From NCBI GenBank assembly GCA_933228895.1, contig OW121852.1, positions 109,513,544-109,577,543 on the forward strand: a stretch of 64,000 bases of DNA. The letters are read 5' to 3'. Source of the stretch: Platycnemis pennipes (Eukaryota; Arthropoda; Insecta; Odonata; Platycnemididae). The position numbers and the translations under genes are program-made. Position 1 is the stretch's first letter. Each line of letters begins with the position of its first letter. The notes under the pieces were generated by a model. That model did not search any database and was not told the DNA's origin. It was given only the letters and a program-made list of their open reading frames with translations. Shown piece after piece: positions 22,873 through 34,003 of this stretch.

Positions 22873-23799
22873 TATTGTGCAATTCCAGCGGGTAATGCCA
22901 CAAGTTTTCGCGGCGAGTTCGCGGTCTTTCAATGCAGGTATTATTTTAAAATATACTATTGTAGTTTAAAATTATTTATTTCCGCGTAAAAGTCAAACCT
23001 TCTATTCGACTAATTAAATGACCCAGCGATGGAAACATTAGTTTTTTCTTGCATATGCTTGCTCTTGTGAGCGTTAATTTCCTTTTCTTTGTGATTATAA
23101 CTTCTACTGAAGCCAAAGGTTTTATGTTGTTTCAGCTGCTAAAACTAGTCGTAATGTTCCCAACAAAGTATGATGAGTGATTACCTTTATGTGGAGCAAG
23201 TAGGCAAAAGAGAGCAGATTTAACACAATGGTCTCTCTTTTAGGCGTTGTAAAAAGTCCTGGCGTTATCTCTCTACGTATTTTTTTCCTCCACTTCCAAA
23301 ATTTCAAATAGGTACACCTAATTTAATGGAAATGCTCTATCATTCTTCTGCTGGCATATGTAAATTATATTTATTTGTAGAAACACTTGAAATCAAATTA
23401 ATTTTCTCGTCTCTCTTTATGGAAATGAACAAGAACCAGTTTTTATGACAGAAAAATAAAAGTCAGCCATGAAATATTCATCGCATGTGGAACATGTATC
23501 TGAAGCAAACGTCTTAGCGTAGTACAGAACAAAAAAGTTATGCTAAATTTTTTATTGCCAGTACTGCCATTACGTTACAAAAACGGCGAGAAAAACGTGC
23601 GCAAGCAAGGAATGCAATTCATTTTGTTACTTCGCGCGCATGGAAACATGTCGCAAATGGTTTACTCAAAAGAAGTAACGTCCTCCCTGCCCAGCATCGC
23701 TGCCTGTACAGCGACGCTTCCCCCGATCTGGACATGAAGTGAGGGCTTTTGTAATTACCTGCTGATGAATAACGTGCTTGTATTAATGGCGCATTTAAT
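22873..23799. other. AT-rich stretch, nothing supported
   Basis: Text immediately right of the hairpin may be the rest of a SINE-3 tail. Otherwise no recognisable feature. Confidence 0.4.
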
Positions 23800-24196
23800 C
23801 CACTTACGTCACAGGCGGGAGAGCGCCGTAGTTTTCCTCGTTTATCTCCCTCGTACAATCCCCCTGGCTGTCAAGTTTGCAGTCCAGCCGGATACAAACA
23901 AAGGTCCTCGTCCGCTCCCCATTCTTTTGTTGTCTTTTTTTTAATCGTAAGGTGGACGGGAAAAACGGAGAGAGGAAGGGGAAGGCGAAGGCTGGGCGTG
24001 TAGGGTCGTGTACATGGAAGCGAAGGCGTAATGCGAGGCAGACAAGCCCCGAGCGTTTGTGAGCCGTTGGCCGGAGACCCTGATAGAGAGATGGCCCTAC
24101 CCGTGACGTAAGCGAGCACGGGCCCAAACACGTGCGTGTCGGACGTGTCCCATCCCCAGCTCATTCTGTTCTGATATCATCGACTGTCATTCGCAG
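23800..24196 (+). promoter_or_regulatory. CG-rich promoter-like block upstream of a candidate first exon
   Basis: CpG-rich sequence rises abruptly from AT-rich flanks and continues to about 24780. It contains a CRE-like TGACGTAA (24104-24111) and an E-box CACGTG (24129-24134), and it precedes an ATG that opens a frame ending in a strong splice donor. There is no clear TATA box. Promoter function is inferred from composition, motifs and position only. Confidence 0.35.
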
Positions 24197-24320
24197 ATGG
24201 TGGCGACCAACGACAGTGCGGGCAGTGCGGTGGTGAGCGGAGGTGACCCGGGTGAAGGATCAACTCTCGGCAAACTGAGGCAGACTCTCTCCTCCTCCCT
24301 GCTGACAGCTACAGAGACAG
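24197..24320 (+). CDS. candidate first coding exon of an unidentified host gene
   Basis: From the ATG at 24197 the frame encodes 41 residues, beginning MVATNDSAGSAVVSGG and continuing LGKLRQTLSSSLLTATET. It is then cut by ACAG|GTGAGT, a consensus splice donor, leaving a one-base phase. The product is Gly/Ser/Ala-rich and then amphipathic, as is common at the start of cytoplasmic or scaffold proteins; I do not recognise the family. The bases before the ATG (TTCGCAG) could be a splice acceptor or simply 5' UTR. The frame stays open to 24613, but the text after the donor becomes intron-like, with poly-G and low complexity. No second exon can be tied to it. It could be a chance frame in CG-rich DNA. 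Confidence 0.4.
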
Positions 24321-27300
24321 GTGAGTGGGCCGGAAAGAAGAAGGGGGGGAGTGTGGTGCGGGTCGGGTGTGTTTCTCGGGGATGGGGGACGGGGGCAAAC
24401 AAAACTGGGTGGCGGCGAAAGGGTGATGGGATCTCCCCTCTCATGAGAATCCCTTTCCGTCGAGGCCGTCCGTGGGATGGATCGATCCCCACAGATTCGC
24501 CAGCATCAAATCCACAGGTAAAACCGCTCTTGTCCTCGCGGACAATCTCCGCCATCGTCCTCTTACAATCCTCCCCTTTTGAGTCGCTTCCGCGGGGTGG
24601 GGGCCGAATATGACGGGTCGGGATTCCCCGTGTCGTCGGTGGTTTAGCGGTTGCGTGGTCTCTTCTAGGGCTACAAGTGGGGGACGGTGCCGGTGTTCCC
24701 CGAAGCGTGCATCGGTCTACATAGTCGGAGCATGGCTCTGCGTTATCACGCGCGAGCTCAAGTGGAGGTGAACGGGCATCCGTCAGAGAGATAATGAAGG
24801 GGGTGTATATTCAGTAATTCTCTAAAGGAATCATCTCTTTCGTCGAACTTATTTAATCTGCATCGTGTAGATTGAGTATTTTCCTGAATCTATAGACACA
24901 ATAATGATCCTTGCCACTGCTGTGTACACTTGTGTTAATTCGTCTTCTGCGATGGAAGGCTATAAAATGTAGGCCATTCATTGCTGAAGTATTTTACTTT
25001 CCCTTATTAAAAACGCTGTCTCTTCTCATACTCATATACTTATAATTGATAGCTTCTGCATTATTATCCTAGTTTCTAATGAATAGTTTGTTTTCGTTCC
25101 GGATGTGTGAACAACCGGGCAAAGGGATAAATAATTTTTCCCACTGGCATGTACCCATCCTATGCAATTGAACCTTGTTGTATCTGCTTATGAATTGTGG
25201 ATGATGAATTAGCGCCACTGTTAATTCGATCTCAAGATTTTATTGCCTGCTTACATGTGCAACTGACTGAACCAAAAGATAAATGAGGGCGTAATAGAGT
25301 TTCTAGCAGCATTGACATTAGAAGTTAAAAACCAACCTTGGTTGCCGCAAGGAATTCTTTACGGACGGCAAGAAAAATATTAGGTAGGTATATATGACAA
25401 AACCTTTCCAAGAAATTGTGGCAAATGATTCGTTGAAATTTCGTATTGAGCAATTGAGTAAATAGACATATTTTTTCCAGTGTGTTATAAACAGACACCC
25501 ATCAAATTGCTGCTATAAATGATGTTGTGTATAGTATGTTATCTGCAAATAATGGGGTGAAAATAGGCAATTATTAATGATTTAAGATCAAAGTAGATCC
25601 AATATTCATATCCATGTTGGAGAAATGTTGATAACCGTATGCGTTCATAGTTTTTTTACCAATCATTCAACTTTTCCTTGCAGTATTCATACTGGGATTC
25701 GTTAAGTGAAAAATACCTTTCAGTGTTCAGAAGCATCATTAGCAAGTTCAAAATTGAAAAAAAATTCACTCGAACGGTGTGGATACAGAGAGGTAAAGAG
25801 GAAAGAAAAAGTGAGGCGCTTGCCGAAAGGCGGAAGAAAGGTTAACGGTTGAGTTTGAAGACCCGTTTGTTTTCCATCAGAATAAAAGGATATGCTCAGA
25901 GGAAGAAGAGCTAATTCGTTGGTGATGCATTGTTCTAGAGCTGTCTTTTCCTCTTCACCTGCTCTTTTTTTTCATTATTTTCTCAACATCCTTGTCGTAG
26001 CCTTTATAAGCTCAAGATGTTAGGCGTCTAAAACTTGCTGGGAGTGATTCGAAGGTTTAAGATGATGCCTCATCATTTTAAGACAACGGAAAAGTTTTTC
26101 TTGCTCGTTTCATTGTCCTGAGGTCGAAACTTTTCCGCATCTGAATACTCTACGCTACGCCGAAGTTGTCCCATCTTGGTCTCTATACACCGCTTTTCCT
26201 TTCTCGCACGAGTTGGTCGTTTGAGAGTTCGTCTTGATGAAAACTAGCTTTGAATAGATTGCTAACCTCAAAAAAATTTTATAATTTATCCTTAGGTGAC
26301 TGCAGATGATTTATATGAAAATTCCCTTTTCATTCAACCCTCTTTTATTGGGAATCAGTGAACTGTAGGTGTAGTTAGAGAAGGCTTTAGTTTGTTTTCT
26401 TTCACTATTTTATGAATCCACGTATATGTAAATCAGTATAGCCAATTGACTTCTGCATTCATTAGTAACAATTGCAGTATGATAAGCTGGTGACTCTGCA
26501 CCGCAGAAAAACCAAGATCGCATCAGTTTTTTTTTCCATATGGAATTTTTGTTTTACCTGAATGTAATTCACCATAAAACAATTTCACCTAGTTACCCCT
26601 GAATGTATTAATTATATCCACTACTGCATATTTTTTAACATGTTAGTTGTATTTCTGAATGGAGTAGTTGGTTATAATCTTTTACCTAAAGAAGGATATT
26701 GTCTCCTAAGACTGAAAAACTATCAAATTTTATCGAATTTATTGTGGCTACTCGTATTTTTCAATATTTAAATTCTACTCTTAAAACTAAGGATCTAGTC
26801 AGATTATTCTATCACCTCATCCTCCTTAAAATGATAAGGCGTTTTTATTCTATTACGAAATAATACGTCATTAGGATCAATTTTCTTGCTGTTCCAAGAT
26901 AAACTTTCATTAAAAAATTCAATGCAGTAATTTTCTTAAAATTAAACTTAACATTCTAAATAGTGATATTGCGCTGTGAAACTGAGTTATAAAAAAATGG
27001 TATCCAAAGGTTTTTATGTGACTGGAGAGAACGAGAGTGGATAATTAGGCTTAATTCCTCAAAGGTAGCACCCAATGCTGGAAAACGAGGACAGGAATTA
27101 GGAGGGTAAAAATTGTGAAACTTAATAAGAGATAAAAATTGCACATGTTAAGAGGTATTTTAAAGCTGATTGAAGTTATTTTCAGTAATATGAAGAGTGA
27201 TATAATAATCAATCAGTGGTAGCCCTAAAGGATTCGTTATACATTACCATACGGCGCTGGGGATTCATATGCTATGCATCCCTCGAGTGTTCGGTGTATG

Positions 27301-30300
27301 TGAATGAAGAATTCAGTCTCTCCCGGCGAATTCAGTTGATGAAGTCTATTCGGGCCTCCTATCAGGTCAGGTGCTCGACGGCTGCCACAGACGAATAAAA
27401 ATATGTTTTTTGTAATAGGCATTATACCCCACCGGTCTCACCCAACCAGCGGTTAAATAATATGTATTTATAAAACAAAGCTTAAAATATTTATATATTT
27501 AGCATTTGACTACATTCCTACATATTGTGTGCATTGTCAAAATTTGTCACTATTTGTATTAATCGTTATTCCTTTTTGAGACTGCGAAATAGGACCAGCG
27601 TGCTTCTTTGTAAAAAATAGACAATAATCAGAGCATGGAGAAAATACAGCCAATAAATTTATTTATTCGTACACTGCATGAATATCCTATTGTCATTTCA
27701 CAATCTCGGGCTAAAACAGGCTCTCCACACGTTGAAAAGGTGTTTTTGAGCATCTTCCTTCCCTCTTCTTCTTAATTTTCAGTCTTATATTATAAAATTT
27801 GTCATATTTTACATCTATAGTGATAGGGAATGCAAAACATGGCACCAGATGTGCTCAGTTTCCAAAATAATATTTTTTATATACCTATATTAAGATCTAA
27901 CGTATGTACGTCCCACTGTGGCGCTGGTTATAACTAACTGTCAAGGCGTGAGAGTGGCCTAATTACACCTGAATTAAGCAATGGAAACCAGGAAATCAGG
28001 TCTCAACGTTAACTTTGACCACCATCGCTGGAAACTCGGACTACTACATAACTACGTTAACATCATAAGTAACACCTGAACATCGACAGCTTGGAGAGCC
28101 ATTAAAGGAGCCGAGAGCTTTTGTGTTCGCGAGGAATTGAAGCGGCGGTAAAATTGGAGAGACGTCATAGTTTGCCACGCATATTCTCCACACGAGATTT
28201 TCAGGCAACTTACATCATCTGAAGTTTGCACTCTTTGATAGCAGAGTGAAATCCTTGGAAGAAGACGTCTCTCGTCGTTAATTACGGATGAACGATGCAA
28301 AACTCCAAAACCTGAATGGTGCTCAAGTAATTCAGAAATTCTAACCGAAAATGGTATCTAGCCTCTCTCTCTCTCTCTGTCTCGATTCACGGTAGGGGAA
28401 TTAATCAATGATTTAAAAGAGAACTTCTATTTTCAATCAAAATTTAAATTCCCAAGTTTTAACAGGGAAATAAATAACTTTCAACGAAGGGTATAAGCTA
28501 AAAACCAGCCTTCTCATCAAATTCAGTAATTCGATGGAAGGACTTGAAGAGAATCCAGCCATATTGAGCAATAATTTTGAGTGGCAGTGAGCCTACACTT
28601 CTAGCCATGCGTTTCTAAGGAACGTATGCAAATATTATTTTGATCGTAGAGAGCAACCATTAAATTAGGATAAGTAAAGTGATAAGGAAAAAGTTTTTAG
28701 AGTGAAAATAACACTATACTAATTTAGGAAAATGTTTGTTATAAGCATGTTTTGTGCGCCATTTTCTAACATGAAGTCCAAAAGAAACGCATGAAGTAAC
28801 TGGGAAGCGTATACAAATATTGGCTGAGAATTGAAAATGTTAATATTTTTGATTATAATATAATTTGATTTTTTACGTCTTAAGAAGAAATATGTTTCCT
28901 ATGAATTGTTACTTATTTGCATTTTTCTCACTTTTTTAACAGAAAATAATTTATTATATTGTAAGGCATCGATATTAATTGAAAATATAAAGTCGCTCAT
29001 TGTATGCATACGTAATATTTTTACAAATGTGTCCATTTACTCCTGTTTCCAAATCGAATCATCTAAAAAATTATTTACCATTTATTTTGACTGGAAGGAT
29101 TTTTTCAAGTAAGAAAAGAATTAAAGACTCAATTTCTACTGCAAAACCATTTCCCTAATCTAAATCTTTACAAATTAGAAGTATTAAAAATATTTTCAAT
29201 AATTGTATACTATTAAAGTGAACCAAATGCAGTATTTCTTCGAGATACTTCGAATTCTATATTTAAAGACTACAATTCTTTCGCTCTTCAAGATGATTTC
29301 GTTTTTATACCGCCCAAATTTTCTGAAGATTATCATACGTTTTTATATTGTTATGTATTGTCTTTGCACTTCTGTAGATAACGAAAAAAAAGCTTCATAA
29401 TTTACTTCTATCTTGACCTTTATCTCTTCTATCTTCTCTTTCTGCGTTACGGCATTCAGTATAATATTCCATTTTTGTTTGTTGACCAATATTTTATTTC
29501 ATTGAGTGCAAGAATAATAACTAACTACATATGAAATTTAGTTTGTTTATTCAAATTAATTTAAACCTCTATGAAAACCCCAAAAATTGTCTACAATTTT
29601 TATGTAGGCCCCTAATGCCCTATCAACAGATATTGTACGTGATAACATATGATTTTAACCATAGGACTAGTTGCAATGTGTGTATGTAAAAATCATATTT
29701 ACATTCATATTCCCGGATATGAAATAAGGAAAAGTATACTGTTTTAGCATTAAATAGTCAAACATTTTTCTAGAGTTTTACTCAAAAAAATCTATCGAAC
29801 GTCATCTCGGGTTAAACCGGGTAAATGCGTTTTAACAACTACTATTATAGAGTGTATAGTAGATATTGTCCAAAACCGAGATACCTTTTCCCAAATGTTA
29901 AAAAAAAACTAGTGATAATAGAGAATTTTTTTTGCATAATGAATGGGGTATTAGAAACGATCAGCGCCTTTCCAGTGATGTCCCAGCCAATTTTAAAATT
30001 TTTACCCTGCAAGCAATCAAAACGCCCTCCACGCTGATCAGTTAGTAATTTTAAAAATTTTATAGAAGATTGCTAACATTCTGATTCTGGGGAAAACCTT
30101 TTCTACATTTTAAATGGAACTAAAGTAAATATTTGTGAACATTGTGAATATTTCTTCAAAATGGTTCATCTGCTGAACATGCTCGAACATGCTCGGGGGG
30201 TAGATGGATGCGGAAATGAATAGCTGTGTATCGACAACTATGAATACATCATTTAATATTGCTATTTTTGTTGTGATTTTAAATTTGTTTGTTCCACTCA

Positions 30301-31452
30301 TCCCGTATTTATCCATTAGGTGTTTACATATCTTCATTGCTTATCACTTCATGAAGGTCATTAATGAGATTTTTCGTTTGATAAGGCTTGACTTTTTTTT
30401 TCTTATTAGAGTGTGGACGCATACTCTGATATTCTGTTAATCAAGATTTATATCAGCAGCACATCAGGCTCGGTGGCGAGATAGGAAAATGCTCGTCAGT
30501 GTTTATGGTGGTGAGGAAGACTCTCTTGCGTGCACTCCCACGTCTCCAAATGCAGCCGGGGTAGATCGATATTTAATGGGTGGAGTGCGGAAATTAAATA
30601 GTCTGGCAAAGTAAACAAAGCCTTCGTTCTTTTCAAATTGGTTTCGAAATGAATGTCGGCAGCTGCTCGTTTATGGGGAAGTGAATTTATAACATGTGCC
30701 ATGCGAGTCAGTTGTGGAAAGCCTCCCGCATATTTCATTAATTTAAATTCGTTTCCATCTTACAACTTATATCTGATGCGAAATGAAACTAACAGAATTT
30801 ACTTTACATACGTACTTTTACATACGTACTTTGCGAATTCAGGTATTAGTCAATATTAAAATACCTTTTGCTACCGAAACTATTTTTAAATGCTGCACTC
30901 AGAAGCCTTCAAGCATTGTTATAGAAACTTAAAAAATTTGTTTAAAATCTTCAAATATTTTTAATTGTATTTTGTCCTCAGAAACGGTCCACAAGATATT
31001 TATTTCATTAATAATTACGTTAACATTATTGACAAAACGCAAATTATTGCCGAGCGATTTTTGTATGTTGATCCATTAAATCGCCATAGTTATCAAGGAA
31101 GCGTTTTTAATTTCAAAATTGCTACGTTCTATTGCTCCATAGCTGTGCTGGAAATCACATTTGCAAAGCTTCTCGTATCTACGTCGATCGCTTTATTGGC
31201 GTTAAATGAGCTGTCATGCCTACACAAGTTCGTGGCTTGAATGAAGTTCACCAATATAAAGGACCGCTATATGGAGGCGTAGCTCATTTGATGAATACCA
31301 GAGATAGCGAATAAGCGTTGTAAAGGTTTAATAAAAGATCAAACGCCGAAGTATTTATTTTTTCTCCTTCGATACATAGCTTTTTTGCTTGTTAGTTTCG
31401 TGTGTTATTTCTCCGTCAAATGCCATAAATGTAAAACGATTTTCCGGATATC
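24321..31452. other. no supported exon; CG-rich to about 24780, then AT-rich (intron if 24197-24320 is real)
   Basis: After the CG-rich shoulder this is AT-rich DNA with short frames only. Small items: a 10-bp direct duplication GAACATGCTC at about 30175-30196 and a direct repeat ACATACGTAC near 30806-30830. No frame has a recognisable domain. Confidence 0.4.
28362..28380. repeat. (CT)n microsatellite
   Basis: About nine CT units in otherwise ordinary AT-rich sequence. Confidence 0.85.
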
Positions 31453-31744
31453 ACCAAGGATTTCCCTGAATTTTAGATAAAGTCAACTCATATTGAGTTA
31501 AATGCATATTGGCATCACGTTAGTGATGTTGTTACGTGATGAGAACTCTCTGGGTTCATTTTAATTGACTCAAGCTATTAACGTCTACTTTTAAAGTTAC
31601 CAAGGATTTATCTGAATCTTAGACAAATTAAACTCATATTTAGTTAAATTCATATTGGCAACGCGTTAGTAATTTTGGTACGTGATAAGAACTCTCTGGG
31701 TTGATTTTAATTGGCTCAAGCTATTAACGTCTACTTTTAAAGTT
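31453..31744. repeat. tandem dimer, period 146 bp
   Basis: The units at 31453-31598 and 31599-31744 share ACCAAGGATTT, CATATTGGCA, AGAACTCTCTGGGTT and the identical end CAAGCTATTAACGTCTACTT. They differ at scattered positions, so the duplication is not recent. Confidence 0.9.
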
Positions 31745-32850
31745 ATCATGCTTATTGCATCAAGTTATTAAGGGAAATCCGTGGCCTTTAAAAAGCTATT
31801 TATGAGCACATCACATTCATGAGGAAAGATGTTATGGTGATATGTGTTGGGTACATTATTACAATTTCTCATGGATATGATAGATTAAGAACATTAAGCT
31901 CAGGAAACAATTGGTTTTACGTTAATGTATTTGCCTTTAGCAGTAAAGAATGATCGAAATTAGCAATTAATTGAATTTCCTACGCTAATGAATGATACCT
32001 CATATTTAGCCATGTTTATGCCTCATGCATTGCCCAAATACGATGTCTAGCTATGAGCTGCTACTAGCTATATACCAGCTGAAACAAATGAGCATCGTTA
32101 AAAATAACATTTTATGTAATTATGTTTCTTCTCTATTCCATTCCTCTTATTGCGCGGTTCCAAAAACTGATTATTGATGATCCGATTCAATTACTGCTTA
32201 CATGATCACTGAATGATTATCCGTAAAAATACTTAATATTTTCTCAGATAATATTTTGACTCAAAAGCAGTTGTCAACCTTATGCCTGCAAATCAGTGGA
32301 CTCCGACATTGGGTGGTATATGGAGGCAACAGGTGGTGAATTTAATGATTCAACTTTTAAAAGAAGCAATTCAAATCTCAATGACAAAATTAAGGAATCG
32401 CTATTTTGGAAGTTCCTATAATGCCTCCAGTTTTTTTACGGTTTACCTTTTAACCTCGTGAGTGATTTCTCGCAAGTCACCTCTCTAATTGCGATATCAG
32501 TAATTTCTGTCGCAGTAGACGTTAAATGTCCATTTTTACTCACCCTTGGTCTCTGCAGTTATTTCAATTCTGATGTGTCCGATTCTGATTTTCAATTCTA
32601 TGATTGCCTTATCCTTAACATAATTTCCCTACCACTCCACCAAAATGCTACATGCATTCTCAGGTCTTGATAGCTAACAATATTTGTGGAAATGCTACAA
32701 TCAAAATATATTGTTCGGTGCCATTCCTAATGACAAGTAATCTGACTTCCCAACTAACCGACAGTTTTTCTTTGTAGTATTGTTTAAATGCAAGAATTGC
32801 AAAGTAGCCGTGAATACCGCACCGGAGTCACCTATTAAAATGCACTATAG
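31745..32850. other. AT-rich stretch, nothing supported
   Basis: No recognisable feature. Confidence 0.5.
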
Positions 32851-32955
32851 CAGAATTGTCGCAAAGAAAAATCCACCTTGACAGGGACTCCAACCAGGAA
32901 CCCCCTTACTTCCGGCCAGGTGCTTTACCGCTTCAGCTTTACTACTTAAGTTGAG
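32851..32955 (-). mobile_element. tRNA-derived SINE, family SINE-3, minus copy
   Basis: On the minus strand an A-box-like AGCTGAAGCGGTAAAGC is followed by GGCCGGAAGTAAGG and a B-box-like GGTTGGAGTCC. Next come the family text GTCAAGGTGGATTTTTC and CTTTGCGACAATTC. The tRNA-like head is complete, while the tail is short. It lies opposed to a plus-strand copy about 35 bp away. Confidence 0.65.
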
Positions 32956-32989
32956 GGGATGGAAGCCTTGGTAATGTTAGGGATAAAAA

Positions 32990-33055
32990 AACCCGGCCGG
33001 AAATTAGGAGATCCCGTGTTCGAGTCCAGGTCAAGGTGAATTGCTCCTTCATAAT
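32990..33055 (+). mobile_element. SINE-3, plus copy, truncated
   Basis: GGCCGGAAATTAGGAG, the B box GTTCGAGTCC and GGTCAAGGTGAAT repeat, on the plus strand, the blocks of the neighbouring minus copy. The A-box half is missing. With 32851-32955 it forms an inverted pair that could fold back. Confidence 0.65.
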
Positions 33056-33837
33056 GACAGCTGGGTCAATTTATCTGTGAGCAAAGGTTATGGAGACTTC
33101 AGAAAATTGATAGGTTACCATGAATTTAATGTATTTAGATGCAGATACAAAACAAATACAAACTTTAATTTCACTTGTCTGTAACTATGAAACTCAGCTC
33201 CTAAATATATTGCACTTAATATCCGGGTGTCCAGCACTCTTCCACAGGCTTATTGATATTGATTGTATGGCGCTAATGGTAAAAATAGGGCGCCAAAGTA
33301 AACGTTTGATTACATGAAGATATAAGAGGAAACTGCTAATCTCAGGATCAATAATTAAATCGCTTCACTCGGCCAAGGTAATCTCACGCTTCTTAAAAAT
33401 GCAGCCCGTGTAGGAAGCGTTTGGAGACTGATAATTTTAAGCATCTCCTTCAAACTATATCCATGTGGTGATGCAAACATAAAATATACAACTTCATGTT
33501 GCAAAATTTTATTGTATGGTTTAATGCAAAGCCTGCCCGGTACCTCACTTTAGACAGTTTTATTCCATCAAGTTACTATTAAGACCATACCTTCATAACA
33601 ATGACGGGTAAACGTAAAACGCATGAGATCATGTATGTAAACAAGCCACTTGTAATGGTAAGAGAAAGCTACTAGACTAATGTTTCAAACACTAATCCTC
33701 ATGGTCTATTTGTGGTTTTCCAAGTCTGTATCCGCACCTATTGGTGCTTCAGACCGGGCGAAAATGTTAAAAGATGTAAATGGAAGGGCAAGGAAGAAAA
33801 TTGAAGTGAAACCCAGCATCTGCATGAGCGTACTTTA

Positions 33838-34003
33838 AACGAAAGTCGTCAATGGGGCAACGGCATAACGTCCCATCCGACGGGTGAAGTACTGAACTGG
33901 AACTCGGGCTACGAATGAAAATATCTTCCAGGGCCGAGATTCGAACCCGAGTCCTCCGGGAGAGTGGCCAATATTCAAACCACTACACCAACCCCAGTCA
34001 ACA
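33838..34003 (-). mobile_element. tRNA-derived SINE, family SINE-1, minus copy
   Basis: On the minus strand the A box TTGGTGTAGTGG (complement of 33980-33991) and the B box GGGTTCGAATC (complement of 33938-33948) are both well kept. The SINE-1 core AGTACTTCACCCGTCGGATG GGACGTTATGCCG follows. This is the best-preserved Pol III head of the family in the window. The 92-codon minus frame running through it is not a gene. The distal part of the family consensus is not recognisable beyond about 33838. Confidence 0.75.

Noticed and set aside
33925..34003. Possible tRNA gene on the minus strand
   Set aside because: Good boxes but no complete cloverleaf; the SINE-1 core follows, as in the two other copies.
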